56,913 bases of DNA from contig NZ_VJZP01000028.1 of assembly GCF_007097265.1 (NCBI RefSeq), forward strand, positions 1-56,913, in the 5' to 3' direction. Origin of the DNA: Flavobacterium gawalongense. Its GTDB lineage: Bacteria; Bacteroidota; Bacteroidia; Flavobacteriales; Flavobacteriaceae. Made by a program: the position numbers and the translations under genes. Under the pieces are notes generated by a model. It saw only the letters and a list, made by a program, of their open reading frames with translations. It made no database searches and was not told the origin of the DNA. Of the stretch, positions 26,729-35,372 are shown piece after piece. Positions within the stretch are counted from its first letter, which is position 1. Every line of letters begins with the position of its first letter.

Positions 26729-27772
26729 ATGCAAATCGATAAAAAAGACATACGAGCCTTATCAAAAGAACAATTACGTGATTTTTTTGTGGCTAATAAC
26801 GACAAAGCCTTTCGTGGAAATCAAGTCTATGAATGGTTGTGGAGCAAAGGCGCGCATAGTTTTGAGGATATGACAAATGTTTCCAAGGGAACACGAACTA
26901 TGCTTGAGGTTAACTTTGTTATCAATCATATCAAAGTAGATACCATGCAACGCAGTGAAGACGGAACCGTGAAAAATGCTGTTCGTTTGCATGATGGTTT
27001 GGTGGTGGAATCTGTTTTGATTCCAACAAATACTCGAACAACAGCTTGTGTTTCAAGTCAAGTAGGTTGTAGTTTGGATTGTAATTTTTGCGCTACAGCA
27101 CGATTAAAAAGAATGCGTAATCTAGAACCGGCAGAAATTTATGATCAGGTAATTGCCATCGACAAAGAAAGTCGTTTGTATTACAATCATCCATTGTCAA
27201 ATATTGTTTTTATGGGAATGGGAGAGCCGCTAATGAATTACAACAACGTGTTGAAAGCAATCGAAATGATTACGTCACCGGAAGGTTTAGGAATGTCACC
27301 CAAACGAATTATGCTTTCAACATCTGGTGTGCCAAAAATGATTAAGAAACTCGCTGATGATGAGGTGAAATTTAAACTCGCGGTTTCTTTACATTCAGCA
27401 ATTGATGAAATTCGTTCTCGAATCATGCCTTTCAGTGAAAATTTCCCTTTGGCTGATTTACGTGAATCATTGGAATATTGGTACAGAAAAACCAAAAGTA
27501 AGATATCCTATGAATATGTAGTTTGGAAAGATATCAATGATAATAAAGCCTCAATAGATGCTTTGGTGAAATTCTGTAAATATGTTCCTTGTAAAGTTAA
27601 TTTAATAGAATACAATCCAATTGACGATGGAGAATTCCAGCAAGCCTCAGAAGAATCTATTAATGCCTACATAAAAGCACTTGAAGCCAGCGGTATTGTT
27701 GTGAAAGTACGACGTAGCCGCGGAAAAGATATAGATGCTGCTTGTGGTCAATTAGCCAATAAAGAAGCATAA
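26729..27772 (+). CDS. rlmN: 23S rRNA (adenine-2503-C2)-methyltransferase
   Basis: This radical-SAM enzyme methylates A2503 of 23S rRNA and A37 of some tRNAs. The 347-residue length is normal. The iron-sulphur motif is Cys114, Cys118, Cys121 in VGCSLDCNFCATA. FMGMGEPLMNY, MLSTSGVPKMI, KLAVSLHSAID and the C-terminal AACGQLA, with the methylatable Cys about residue 341, are also present. No other start fits. The -7 element ends four bases before the ATG. The stop codon is the first bases of an inverted-repeat element. Confidence 0.96.
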   Translation: MQIDKKDIRALSKEQLRDFFVANNDKAFRGNQVYEWLWSKGAHSFEDMTNVSKGTRTMLEVNFVINHIKVDTMQRSEDGTVKNAVRLHDGLVVESVLIPTNTRTTACVSSQVGCSLDCNFCATARLKRMRNLEPAEIYDQVIAIDKESRLYYNHPLSNIVFMGMGEPLMNYNNVLKAIEMITSPEGLGMSPKRIMLSTSGVPKMIKKLADDEVKFKLAVSLHSAIDEIRSRIMPFSENFPLADLRESLEYWYRKTKSKISYEYVVWKDINDNKASIDALVKFCKYVPCKVNLIEYNPIDDGEFQQASEESINAYIKALEASGIVVKVRRSRGKDIDAACGQLANKEA

Positions 27773-28023
27773 AAAAAGGAGTTCAATTTTGGAGGGCACT
27801 GAAAAACTACCTGAAATACGGAAAATGAAAATACTTAAAAAGGAGCGAAAACACCATGGTTTCGCTCCTTTTAGTTGTTATAAAGACCTTCTGGTCTCAT
27901 AAAATTAAATTTGAATAAAAAACGGAGATTAAATAAAATCAAAGCCTTATTTAGTTGCTTTTTTAATAGTTTTTTGGAAAGAGGGACTTTTTCAGCGGCC
28001 TCCAATTTTGAACTCCTTTTTTT
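27771..28023. repeat. 253-bp element bounded by a 42-bp inverted repeat
   Basis: Left arm 27771-27812 and right arm 27982-28023 are reverse complements with about 36 of 42 matches. Both arms begin with seven A/T bases and GGAGTTCAA. The 169-bp centre has the terminator hairpin at 27838-27872. There is no ORF that looks real. This resembles a MITE or a structured non-coding element. No target-site duplication can be seen clearly. Confidence 0.75.
27838..27872 (+). terminator. Terminator hairpin inside the inverted-repeat element
   Basis: A 13-bp perfect stem (27838-27850 with 27860-27872) has a 9-nt loop and an A run before and T run after. It can terminate rlmN and, in the reverse direction, the lipoprotein gene. 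Confidence 0.8.
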
Positions 28024-28057
28024 GTCTTGAACGAATATGAAAATATTGGTAAACCTA

Positions 28058-28939
28058 TTAGTTACCCAAAGTAATTTGAGTTGCTGCACCACCATCAATG
28101 GATAGCATGGCTAAATTATCACAATCACCTGTTCCGTAGTCAATTGTTGCGTGGTGTGAATTTTTTGAAAGTTTTACTATTCCAGATACAGGAAATGACA
28201 TAGGAACTGGTATTAAACTACAAGCGGTTTTATGAACTAATGGTGTTGCTGATTCTATTAAAGTAGTAAAAACAGTTCCATTTGGATGATTTGTAGTAAA
28301 TGTGCCATAAGTTGAATATACATCATCAGTTGGGCTTAAACGGGTTGAAAACCCTGCAGTCATTTCTCTTACACGATCCCCATTACGGGTGTAAACTCCT
28401 GTTGACGTGGTTAGTGTCATGCCAGTCATGGTAAATGTGGTTTTTGGATGTAAAGTGTCTCCACTGCCTAGTATTTCTCTTTTCCAAGTTGATGTGCCTT
28501 CTAGTTTGTTGTCATTTACATAAAAATTATGGTAGGTAACAGTCATGATTTTAGGAAAAGTGGTTCCAATAGTGCGAGTTAAAATAATTTGTCCTTTTAG
28601 AGAATGTCCTCTAAATATACAGGCAGAAGTTTCAGTTCCAAAAGTAATGGTCAAGACTCTAACGGAAGTTGTTGACCCTAAATCACTAACGGATGCGCAG
28701 TTAGGTAACAATGAATGGTAATTTTCAGTGCTTTTTCCAGTTGTGGAACCTTCACTTACTTCGTACTGATTATCAACGATAAGTGAAATATCGTCTATGG
28801 CATTATCCATTTTCTGAGTAGCAGCAACATCGTTACTGGTTACAGTTGCATCTGCAGTAGCAGAATTAGGGTCTGGCGAACAACTTGTAAATGCAAGAAT
28901 GTTCAAAATCATTCCAAATAATAAGATTTTTGTTTTCAT
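28058..28939 (-). CDS. Lipoprotein of unknown function
   Basis: The 293-residue protein has a lipobox (LAFTSC, Cys20) after MKTKILLFGMILNI, so it is a predicted lipoprotein. After a low-complexity, threonine-rich linker (SATADATVTSNDVAATQK), the rest is rich in Thr, Ser and Gly with many beta-like segments such as KIMTVTYHNFYVNDNKLEGTSTW. Two cysteine pairs (near C81/C107 and C240/C271) might form disulphides. I cannot assign a family. It stands alone between the rlmN inverted-repeat element and a divergent gene. Confidence 0.7.
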   Translation of the reverse strand: MKTKILLFGMILNILAFTSCSPDPNSATADATVTSNDVAATQKMDNAIDDISLIVDNQYEVSEGSTTGKSTENYHSLLPNCASVSDLGSTTSVRVLTITFGTETSACIFRGHSLKGQIILTRTIGTTFPKIMTVTYHNFYVNDNKLEGTSTWKREILGSGDTLHPKTTFTMTGMTLTTSTGVYTRNGDRVREMTAGFSTRLSPTDDVYSTYGTFTTNHPNGTVFTTLIESATPLVHKTACSLIPVPMSFPVSGIVKLSKNSHHATIDYGTGDCDNLAMLSIDGGAATQITLGN

Positions 28940-29263
28940 GATAAATGGGGTTAAGGTTTTTCTTTTGATAAATAAATTATAAAAAGGTTTAATTGGGGCT
29001 CAATTAAGTTATAAATATATAGAAAAAATCGATTCGAATAAATTATTTTTCAGGAGTTTAGTCCTATGTTTGTGCAATTTATAGTTTTGTGAAAATGTAA
29101 TAATGATGTCAATATATAAATCCTGACTGAGGTTGTGTTCAATTTTTCTTATGAAACAGAATTGAGTTTGATCATTGATTTCAAATAGGAAATGCACAAA
29201 AAAATATATACTTACAGGAAATAGACAAAGTTTTTTATTTAAAATAGTATATTTGAAATCTAA
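28940..29263. other. 324-bp intergenic region between divergent genes
   Basis: It holds the putative promoter of the polyprenyl synthase at 29248-29255. An open frame of 62 codons on the minus strand (29009-29197) has no homology signs I can see. Nothing else stands out. Confidence 0.45.
29248..29255 (+). promoter_or_regulatory. Putative -7 element for the polyprenyl synthase
   Basis: TATATTTG matches TAnnTTTG and is 9 nt before the ATG, implying a very short leader. Confidence 0.45.
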
Positions 29264-30241
29264 ATGAATATTACTTCACAAATAAAACAGCCGATTTTCG
29301 ATGAAATGGAACTTTTTGAAAAAAAGTTCTATGAATCGATGACTTCCAAAGTGGCTTTGTTAAATAGAATCACTTATTATATCGTAAACAGAAAGGGAAA
29401 GCAAATGCGTCCCATGTTTGTTTTTTTAACTGCTAAAATGGTTTCTGGAGGTATTGTAAATGAACGAACCTATCGCGGTGCCTGCGTTATCGAGCTGATT
29501 CATACAGCGACATTAGTTCACGATGATGTAGTGGATGACAGCAATCGGCGAAGAGGTTTTTTCTCTATCAATGCGCTTTGGAAAAATAAAATTGCAGTTT
29601 TGGTTGGTGATTATTTGTTATCCAAAGGATTGTTGCTTTCTATTGATAATGGCGATTTTGATTTGCTTCGAATTATTTCTGTCGCTGTTCGCGAAATGAG
29701 TGAAGGCGAGTTACTACAAATAGAAAAAGCCCGAAGACTTGACATCACGGAAGATGTTTACTACGAAATCATTCGAAAAAAGACAGCAACACTTATTGCT
29801 GCCTGTTGCGCTCTTGGTGCAAAATCAGTTGTCGAGGATGAAGTTCAGGTGGAGAATATGCGGAAATTTGGTGAACTTATTGGAATGGCTTTTCAAATAA
29901 AAGATGATTTATTCGATTATACGGATGAAGCCATTGGAAAACCAACAGGAATTGACATCAAAGAACAGAAAATGACTTTGCCTCTTATTCATGTTTTGAA
30001 TACGTGTACTTCAAAAGAAAAAAGTTGGTTGATTAACTCCATTAAAAACCATAATAAAGATAAAAAACGGGTGAAAGAGGTTATTGCTTTTGTAAAAAGC
30101 AATAATGGATTGCTTTATGCGGAACAAAAAATGGTAGAATTTCAGCAAGAAGCACTTTTGCTTTTAGATAATTATCCCGATTCTGAGTTTAAAGATGCGT
30201 TGATTCTGATGGTAAACTATGTTATTGAAAGAAAAAAATAA
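29264..30241 (+). CDS. Trans-polyprenyl diphosphate synthase
   Basis: The 325-residue enzyme elongates allylic diphosphates with isopentenyl diphosphate, probably making the side chain of menaquinone. The first aspartate-rich motif is HDDVVDD (86-92), with GKQMRPMFVFL (45-55) before it, and the second is IKDDLFDYTDE. KPTGIDIKEQKMTLPLIH follows. The length and motifs fit the IspB/long-chain group. Chain length cannot be read from the sequence alone. A terminator lies at 30267-30293. The next gene is the truncated sigma factor. Confidence 0.92.
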   Translation: MNITSQIKQPIFDEMELFEKKFYESMTSKVALLNRITYYIVNRKGKQMRPMFVFLTAKMVSGGIVNERTYRGACVIELIHTATLVHDDVVDDSNRRRGFFSINALWKNKIAVLVGDYLLSKGLLLSIDNGDFDLLRIISVAVREMSEGELLQIEKARRLDITEDVYYEIIRKKTATLIAACCALGAKSVVEDEVQVENMRKFGELIGMAFQIKDDLFDYTDEAIGKPTGIDIKEQKMTLPLIHVLNTCTSKEKSWLINSIKNHNKDKKRVKEVIAFVKSNNGLLYAEQKMVEFQQEALLLLDNYPDSEFKDALILMVNYVIERKK

Positions 30242-30266
30242 TTTTTTCCAAATAATTTTATTTCAT

Positions 30267-30293
30267 AAGCCATTGATTTTATTGGCTTTTTTT
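30267..30293 (+). terminator. Terminator after the polyprenyl synthase
   Basis: AAGCCA pairs with TGGCTT across a ten-base loop and is followed by a T run. The stem is short, so termination may be partial. Confidence 0.6.
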
Positions 30294-30388
30294 ATTTTCG
30301 AACTATGAATTCGAAAAATCCCCAAGTTAGGATGCAACCTTTTCGCATTGCTAATCGTCTATGCTAATAGAAACACTTTATAAAGATT

Positions 30389-30703
30389 TTGAAAGTAATC
30401 AACTTACATCAGGAGGAAAATGAATTGATCCAGTTAGCTGTCGAAAGTAATCGGCAGGCGCAACAGAAAATTTACACCCAGTTTTCTCCAAAAATGTTAA
30501 GTGTTTGTCGACAATACATAAAAGACATTCATCAAGCCGAAGATATCATGATTACTGCTTTTATGAAAGTTTTTACCAATCTGAAAAATTTTCAGCACAA
30601 GGGAAGTTTCGAAGGTTGGATTAGAAGAATTATGGTGAACGAATGTATTTCTTTTATCAGAGTCCAAAAAAAGGTAAGGTATGTCGAAGTTGGGTTGAAT
30701 TAG
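30389..30703 (+). pseudogene. ECF sigma factor with region 4 missing (truncated)
   Basis: From a TTG start the 104-residue product aligns with region 2 of ECF sigma factors: QLAVESNRQAQQKIYTQFSPKMLSVCRQYIKDIHQAEDI contains region 2.1-2.2, and MKVFTNLKNFQHKGSFEGWIRRIMVNECISFI the rest. The frame stops after VQKKVRYVEVGLN. Region 4, about 80 residues that read the -33 element, is absent. Only about 80 nt separate the stop from the dnaG promoter, so an internal or 3' deletion is likely. A functional region-2-only protein cannot be excluded. From memory, related flavobacteria have a full sigma gene at this position. Confidence 0.75.
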
Positions 30704-30757
30704 TTTTTATACTTTGGAAAGCACTTCGAAAAAAACGCTTTTTTTTGTTTTTAGAAA

Positions 30758-30789
30758 TTGAATTATCAAGTTTGATTTGTGTATTTTTG
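30758..30789 (+). promoter_or_regulatory. Bacteroidota promoter for dnaG
   Basis: TTG at 30758-30760 and TATTTTTG at 30782-30789 are separated by 21 nt. The predicted transcript starts near 30794, upstream of the TTG start at 30823 and downstream of any longer start, which supports the TTG. Confidence 0.75.
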
Positions 30790-30822
30790 CAAACTTTTCA
30801 AGTATTAAATATTTCATACAAT

Positions 30823-32799
30823 TTGATTTCAAAAGCCACCATAGATACTGTTTTCGAAACTGCTCGTGTAGAGGAGGTTATTGGTGATTTTGTGCAATTA
30901 AAACGCGCTGGAAGTAACTTCAAAGGGCTCAGCCCATTTTCTGAAGAACGCTCACCATCGTTTATGGTTTCTCCTGTAAAACAAATTTGGAAGGATTTTA
31001 GTTCTGGAAAAGGGGGTAATTCTGTGGCTTTCTTGATGGAACACGAACATTTCACATACCCGGAAGCCATTCGCTATTTAGCCAAAAAATACAATATTGA
31101 AATTGAGGAAACGGAACAAACTGATGAAGAGAAAGCCAATACTGATGTTCGTGAAAGTATGTATTTGGTTTCGGAATTTGCAAAAACCTATTTTCATAAT
31201 ACACTTTTAAACTCTGAGGAAGGCAAAGCTATTGGGTATTCTTATTTCAAAGAGCGAGGTTTTACTAATGAGACCATAAAGAAATTTGGTTTAGGATATT
31301 CTCCAGAAACCTGGGATGCTTTTACAAAAGAAGCTTTAGGAAAAGGATATAAAATAGAGTTTCTTGAAAGTACGGGCTTGACAATTGCTAGAGAAGACAG
31401 ACCATTTGACCGTTTCAAAGGACGCGTTATCTTCCCGATACAAAGTATGTCAGGAAGAGTACTCGGTTTTGGAGGTCGTATTCTTACGAATGATAAAAAA
31501 GCGGCAAAATACCTGAATTCTCCAGAAAGTGACATTTACCATAAAAGTAAAATCCTTTATGGAATTTTTCAAGCCAAACAATCAATTGCGAAGCTGAACA
31601 ATTGTTATTTGGTTGAAGGATATACAGATGTGATTCAGTTCAACCAAGCTGGAATTGAGAACGTAGTTGCTTCTTCTGGAACGGCTCTGACACCAGACCA
31701 AATCCGTTTAATAAACAGATTAACAAAGAATATTACCGTTCTTTTTGATGGAGATGCAGCGGGACTTCGTGCTTCTATTCGAGGAATCGATTTGATTCTT
31801 GAGGAAGGAATGAATGTGAAAGTGTGTACTTTTCCTGATGGAGAGGATCCGGACAGTTTTGCCAAAAAAACATCCTATGATGATTTAGTTTTATATCTCG
31901 AAAATAATGCAAAAGATTTCATTCAGTTCAAAGCCTCGCTTTTGATGAATGAAGCGAAGAATGATCCTATAAAAAAAGCCGATTTAATTCGGGATATGGT
32001 ATTGAGTATTTCTAAAATTCCAGATAGAATTCAGAGAGAAATTTACATTCAGGAATGTTCCAGAATCATGGATATTTCGGAGCAAGTGCTTGTGAGTACC
32101 TTGGCACAATTAGTTCAAAAAGATGTTTCTGAAGTTGGAAAAAAACAAAAACAAGAGCAAAAAGTTTTTGAGGTTGTAAAAGATGAGAATCCGGTTGAAG
32201 CTGAAAAAGTCGATATTCTATATCGTTTAGAAAGAAAAATTATCGAGATTCTTTTGTTGTATGGAAATAAAACAGAAGAGTTTGAAGATGCTTTTTTGAA
32301 AACAAATGAGGATGGTGAAATCGAAAATGTTTTAGAAAAGAAGGAATATAAAGTATATCAGAGAATTTATTTGAGTTTGCAGGAGGATGAGGTTGAATTA
32401 GCAAATCCATTGTTTCGGGATATATTCAATGATTTGATAAACTTCTATCATCAAAATGAAAACTTTAGTTTAGAGCAATATTTGATGCATTTACAGTCAG
32501 ATTTTGCACAAGAAGTAACTGATATTTTGATGGAAGATGAAAGAGTTATTTTGCACAATTGGGAGGGACAGAATATTTTTCCAAAGTCTAAAAATGATAC
32601 AATAGTTCAGAATGTTTCCGAGACCATTTTAACTTTAAGATGGTATTTAGTGGGCAAAATCATTGAAGAATTAAAAAGCTCTATAGTATCAGAAGCGAAT
32701 TCAGATAATACAGAGCCCATGTCTATGATTATGGATTATAACACGCTAATCCATTCATTTTCAAAAAAATTAGGAAGAGTAATGTCTAGGTATTACTAG
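30823..32799 (+). CDS. dnaG: DNA primase lacking the zinc ligands
   Basis: DnaG makes RNA primers for replication. The frame is open from 30643, but the TTG at 30823 begins the conserved ISKATIDTVFETARVEEVIGDF and follows a good promoter; length is then 658 residues. The N-terminal zinc-binding fold has the family outline but none of the four ligands: GLSPFS replaces GLCPFH, and KDFSSG replaces HCFGCG. The Toprim core is intact, with LVEGYTDVIQF (acidic Glu and Asp) and VLFDGDAAG. The C-terminal helicase-binding region is present. The zinc loss probably is a lineage trait, because the rest of the domain is conserved. It overlaps the convergent response regulator by 4 nt. Confidence 0.95.
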   Translation: MISKATIDTVFETARVEEVIGDFVQLKRAGSNFKGLSPFSEERSPSFMVSPVKQIWKDFSSGKGGNSVAFLMEHEHFTYPEAIRYLAKKYNIEIEETEQTDEEKANTDVRESMYLVSEFAKTYFHNTLLNSEEGKAIGYSYFKERGFTNETIKKFGLGYSPETWDAFTKEALGKGYKIEFLESTGLTIAREDRPFDRFKGRVIFPIQSMSGRVLGFGGRILTNDKKAAKYLNSPESDIYHKSKILYGIFQAKQSIAKLNNCYLVEGYTDVIQFNQAGIENVVASSGTALTPDQIRLINRLTKNITVLFDGDAAGLRASIRGIDLILEEGMNVKVCTFPDGEDPDSFAKKTSYDDLVLYLENNAKDFIQFKASLLMNEAKNDPIKKADLIRDMVLSISKIPDRIQREIYIQECSRIMDISEQVLVSTLAQLVQKDVSEVGKKQKQEQKVFEVVKDENPVEAEKVDILYRLERKIIEILLLYGNKTEEFEDAFLKTNEDGEIENVLEKKEYKVYQRIYLSLQEDEVELANPLFRDIFNDLINFYHQNENFSLEQYLMHLQSDFAQEVTDILMEDERVILHNWEGQNIFPKSKNDTIVQNVSETILTLRWYLVGKIIEELKSSIVSEANSDNTEPMSMIMDYNTLIHSFSKKLGRVMSRYY

Positions 32800-33425
32800 A
32801 CGATTTCTAATGTTTTTGCTTTGTTTACTAAATCTACTAAATTGGTAACATTCAGTTTTGTTAGTAATCTTAATTTGTAAGTACTAATTGTTTTTTCGTT
32901 GAGTTTTAGAATTTCGGCTATTTCATGATTCTTTTTTCCATCGCTTAAATAGCGTAAAACTTCTACCTCACGATTAGAAAGCTTTCGATACAATCGTTCG
33001 CTCTTACTTTGTTTTGCAATTAATGCCAGATTTTTCTTAACGGTTTCGTTAATAATTATCTTTCCTTGATGGACTTTGATAATTGAAATTCCTAAAGTTT
33101 CTAGTTTTTCTTTTTTGTGAATAAACCCTGAAACCCCGGCTTTTATAGCATTTGGTGCATAAATTTGTTCAGAAAGACCACTGAATATAATAATTTTTGT
33201 TTTTGGAAAGTTTTTCAAAACTGATTTTACTTCGAAAATGCTTGAAAGCCCCTCTAATTCCAAATCCAATATTAATACATCAATCTCTTTGGTAAGCAGT
33301 ATATCTCGTACCATCAAAAAATTACCAACATTGGCAACTATTGAAATTTCGGCATGGTCTTTAAAGTAAGATTTTACTCCAAAATGCACTACGGGATAAT
33401 TGTCGGCTAAACATACTTTAATCAT
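32796..33425 (-). CDS. NarL/FixJ-type response regulator
   Basis: The 209-residue protein has a receiver domain with the acidic pair near residue 8, phosphoacceptor Asp54 in LILDLELEG, and Lys in HKKEKLETL, then a LuxR-type helix-turn-helix: LSNREVEVLRYLSDGKKNHEIAEILKLNEKTISTYKLRLLTKLNV (in parts). Its sensor kinase is not in the window, so it is an orphan. DNA targets are unknown. Its end overlaps the dnaG end by 4 nt, so the genes converge without a terminator between them. Confidence 0.93.
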   Translation of the reverse strand: MIKVCLADNYPVVHFGVKSYFKDHAEISIVANVGNFLMVRDILLTKEIDVLILDLELEGLSSIFEVKSVLKNFPKTKIIIFSGLSEQIYAPNAIKAGVSGFIHKKEKLETLGISIIKVHQGKIIINETVKKNLALIAKQSKSERLYRKLSNREVEVLRYLSDGKKNHEIAEILKLNEKTISTYKLRLLTKLNVTNLVDLVNKAKTLEIV

Positions 33426-33531
33426 GGTATTTAATTTTATTTAAGTGTTGTTTATCTTTTGGATAGTAAATTTAATAAAAAAATTCTGTAATTAATTGAA
33501 AATCAATATAAAATATGATTTTTTTAGGATT

Positions 33532-34323
33532 TTATATTAAACAAACTGGTATTGCGTTCATTTTGTGTTTGTTGGTTGTATTTAAACGCTTGTAAATTTC
33601 AAAAATCACCTTTTCTCTGCCAGTAAAATCATTTGCTGATTTTCCTGCTTGATCTTCATTCATTGCCCATTCGAGCTCGTCATAACTGGCTCCTAACTGA
33701 TCTTCATCAGTTCTTTCATCGCCAAACAATCCGTCAGACGGAGATGCCTTTAAAATCGAATCAGGAACTTCTAAATAAGCCCCCAGGCTATAAACTTCAG
33801 ATTTCAATAAATCAGCAATAGGACTCAAATCGACTCCGCCATCACCGTATTTAGTGTAAAATCCAACACCAAAATCTTCTACTTTATTTCCTGTGCCAGC
33901 AACTAATAATCCATAAATACCAGCGAAGTAATACAATGTGGTCATTCGTAAACGTGCACGAGTATTGGCTTGAGTCAAGTGAAGTTTATGTGTGTCAACA
34001 TTCTCCGGGACTATTTTTTTGAAACTTTCAAAAACGTACGTTAAATCAGCTTCAACACTTGTTACATTTGGGAATCTATTTTTTAATTGTTCGATATGTT
34101 CACGACCACGAGTTACATGGCTGTGCGGCTGGTGGATTGGCATTTCAACACATAAAACTTGTAATCCGGTTTGTGCGCATAATGTAGAGGTCACTGCTGA
34201 ATCTACTCCTCCTGAAATCCCGATGACAAATCCGTTAACTTTTGCATTTTCTGCATAAGTTTTTAACCAATTTACTATATGAGTATTCACTTTTTCAACT
34301 TGGATTGTACTTTTTTTAGTCAT
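33532..34323 (-). CDS. nadE: Ammonia-dependent NAD+ synthase
   Basis: It amidates deamido-NAD with ammonia and ATP as the last step of NAD synthesis. The 263-residue length fits the small ammonia-dependent form without a glutaminase domain. The PP-loop is SGGVDS (37-42) in IGISGGVDSAVTS. Further motifs are NTRARLRMTTLYYFAG, VAGTGNKVEDFGVGFYTKYGDGGVDLSPIADL (in parts) and ASPSDGLFGDERTDEDQLG. It diverges from gldB; the gap is about 98 nt. Confidence 0.95.
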   Translation of the reverse strand: MTKKSTIQVEKVNTHIVNWLKTYAENAKVNGFVIGISGGVDSAVTSTLCAQTGLQVLCVEMPIHQPHSHVTRGREHIEQLKNRFPNVTSVEADLTYVFESFKKIVPENVDTHKLHLTQANTRARLRMTTLYYFAGIYGLLVAGTGNKVEDFGVGFYTKYGDGGVDLSPIADLLKSEVYSLGAYLEVPDSILKASPSDGLFGDERTDEDQLGASYDELEWAMNEDQAGKSANDFTGREKVIFEIYKRLNTTNKHKMNAIPVCLI

Positions 34324-34352
34324 AATAGTTTACGTTTTAAAAAGCAGGAATG

Positions 34353-34360
34353 TATATTTG
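34353..34360 (+). promoter_or_regulatory. Putative -7 element for gldBC
   Basis: TATATTTG matches TAnnTTTG and lies 61 nt before the gldB ATG. A TTT rather than TTG is at the -33 position. Confidence 0.45.
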
Positions 34361-34421
34361 CAAACTAAATTAGTTGCGCATCGTTTCCTTTATTCTTAGG
34401 ACACAAATTTAATTAATAAAT

Positions 34422-35372
34422 ATGAAAAAAAATCTGTTTTTTGTAGTCTTTTGTCTCTTTTTTTTATCCTGTGAGAAAAAAAATAAGATAGAAAATGCCG
34501 TTTCAGTAATTCCTTTAGAAGTAGAGCGCTTTGACAAAATATTTTTTGAAACTTCCCCGAAAGATTTAGAAAAAGTAAAGGCAGCCTTTCCTTTCTTTTT
34601 TCCAGCAGGAAATGATAATAGCATTTGGTTGAATAAAATGCAGGATCCAATCTGGAGGGAATTATATACTGAAGTTCAAAAAAAGTATGCTAATTTTGAA
34701 CCTGTAAAAGTAGAATTGGAGTCGCTTTTTAAACACATTAAATATTATTTTCCTCAAACGAAAACGCCAAAAGCTATTACTATAATCTCAGAAATGGATT
34801 ATAATAATAAGACTATTTATGCGGATAGTCTGGTGATTATTTCGCTTGAATTATATTTAGGAAAAAATCATAAATTTTATCAATTTCCTAACTATATAAA
34901 GCAAAATTTTGAGCAAAGACAAATCATGCCAGATGTAGTTTCGAGTTTTTCAACGCGTAAAATTACTCCTGTTACTGATAAAAAAATGCTTAGTCAAATG
35001 ATCTATTTTGGCAAACAATTATATTTAAAAGACTTACTTTTGCCAAATTATAGTGATGCAGAAAAAATGGGCTACACACCGGAACAAATAACGTGGTGTC
35101 AAGAAAATGAAAGTTACATGTGGCGTTATTTTATTGAAAATGAAATGCTCTACAGCGATGATCAAAAGTTAATACCACGATTTATTAATCCAGCTCCATT
35201 TTCTAAATTTTATTTGGAAATTGATAATGAATCGCCAGGACAAGTTGGTGCCTGGATAGGTTGGCAAATGGTGCGATCTTATATGAAAAATAATGAAGTG
35301 CCTATTGCTGATTTGTTGAAAACCGATGCGAAAGAAATATTTGTGAAATCAAAATATAAACCTAAAAAGTAA
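34422..35372 (+). CDS. gldB: Gliding motility lipoprotein GldB
   Basis: GldB is a lipoprotein required for flavobacterial gliding and linked to the type IX secretion/motility machinery. The 316-residue product begins MKKNLFFVVFCLFFLSCEKK with a lipobox at Cys17. The body includes AVSVIPLEVERFDKIFFET, FPFFFPAGND, and IGWQMVRSYMKNNEVPIADLLK near the end, typical of this family. It may have a zinc-peptidase-like fold, but I see no catalytic HExxH. The TAATG overlap with gldC indicates translational coupling. Confidence 0.95.
   Translation: MKKNLFFVVFCLFFLSCEKKNKIENAVSVIPLEVERFDKIFFETSPKDLEKVKAAFPFFFPAGNDNSIWLNKMQDPIWRELYTEVQKKYANFEPVKVELESLFKHIKYYFPQTKTPKAITIISEMDYNNKTIYADSLVIISLELYLGKNHKFYQFPNYIKQNFEQRQIMPDVVSSFSTRKITPVTDKKMLSQMIYFGKQLYLKDLLLPNYSDAEKMGYTPEQITWCQENESYMWRYFIENEMLYSDDQKLIPRFINPAPFSKFYLEIDNESPGQVGAWIGWQMVRSYMKNNEVPIADLLKTDAKEIFVKSKYKPKK

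Noticed and set aside
27871..28098. 75-codon minus-strand ORF overlapping the inverted-repeat element and the lipoprotein gene
   Set aside because: It lies in the element and overlaps the lipoprotein end in another frame. The product shows no recognisable features.
29009..29197. 62-codon minus-strand ORF between the lipoprotein and the polyprenyl synthase
   Set aside because: Short, no ribosome-binding or promoter evidence, and AT-rich composition that permits chance ORFs.
30643..30822. ATG start 60 codons before the dnaG TTG
   Set aside because: The extension overlaps the sigma gene and has no DnaG similarity, and the promoter at 30758-30789 lies within it.
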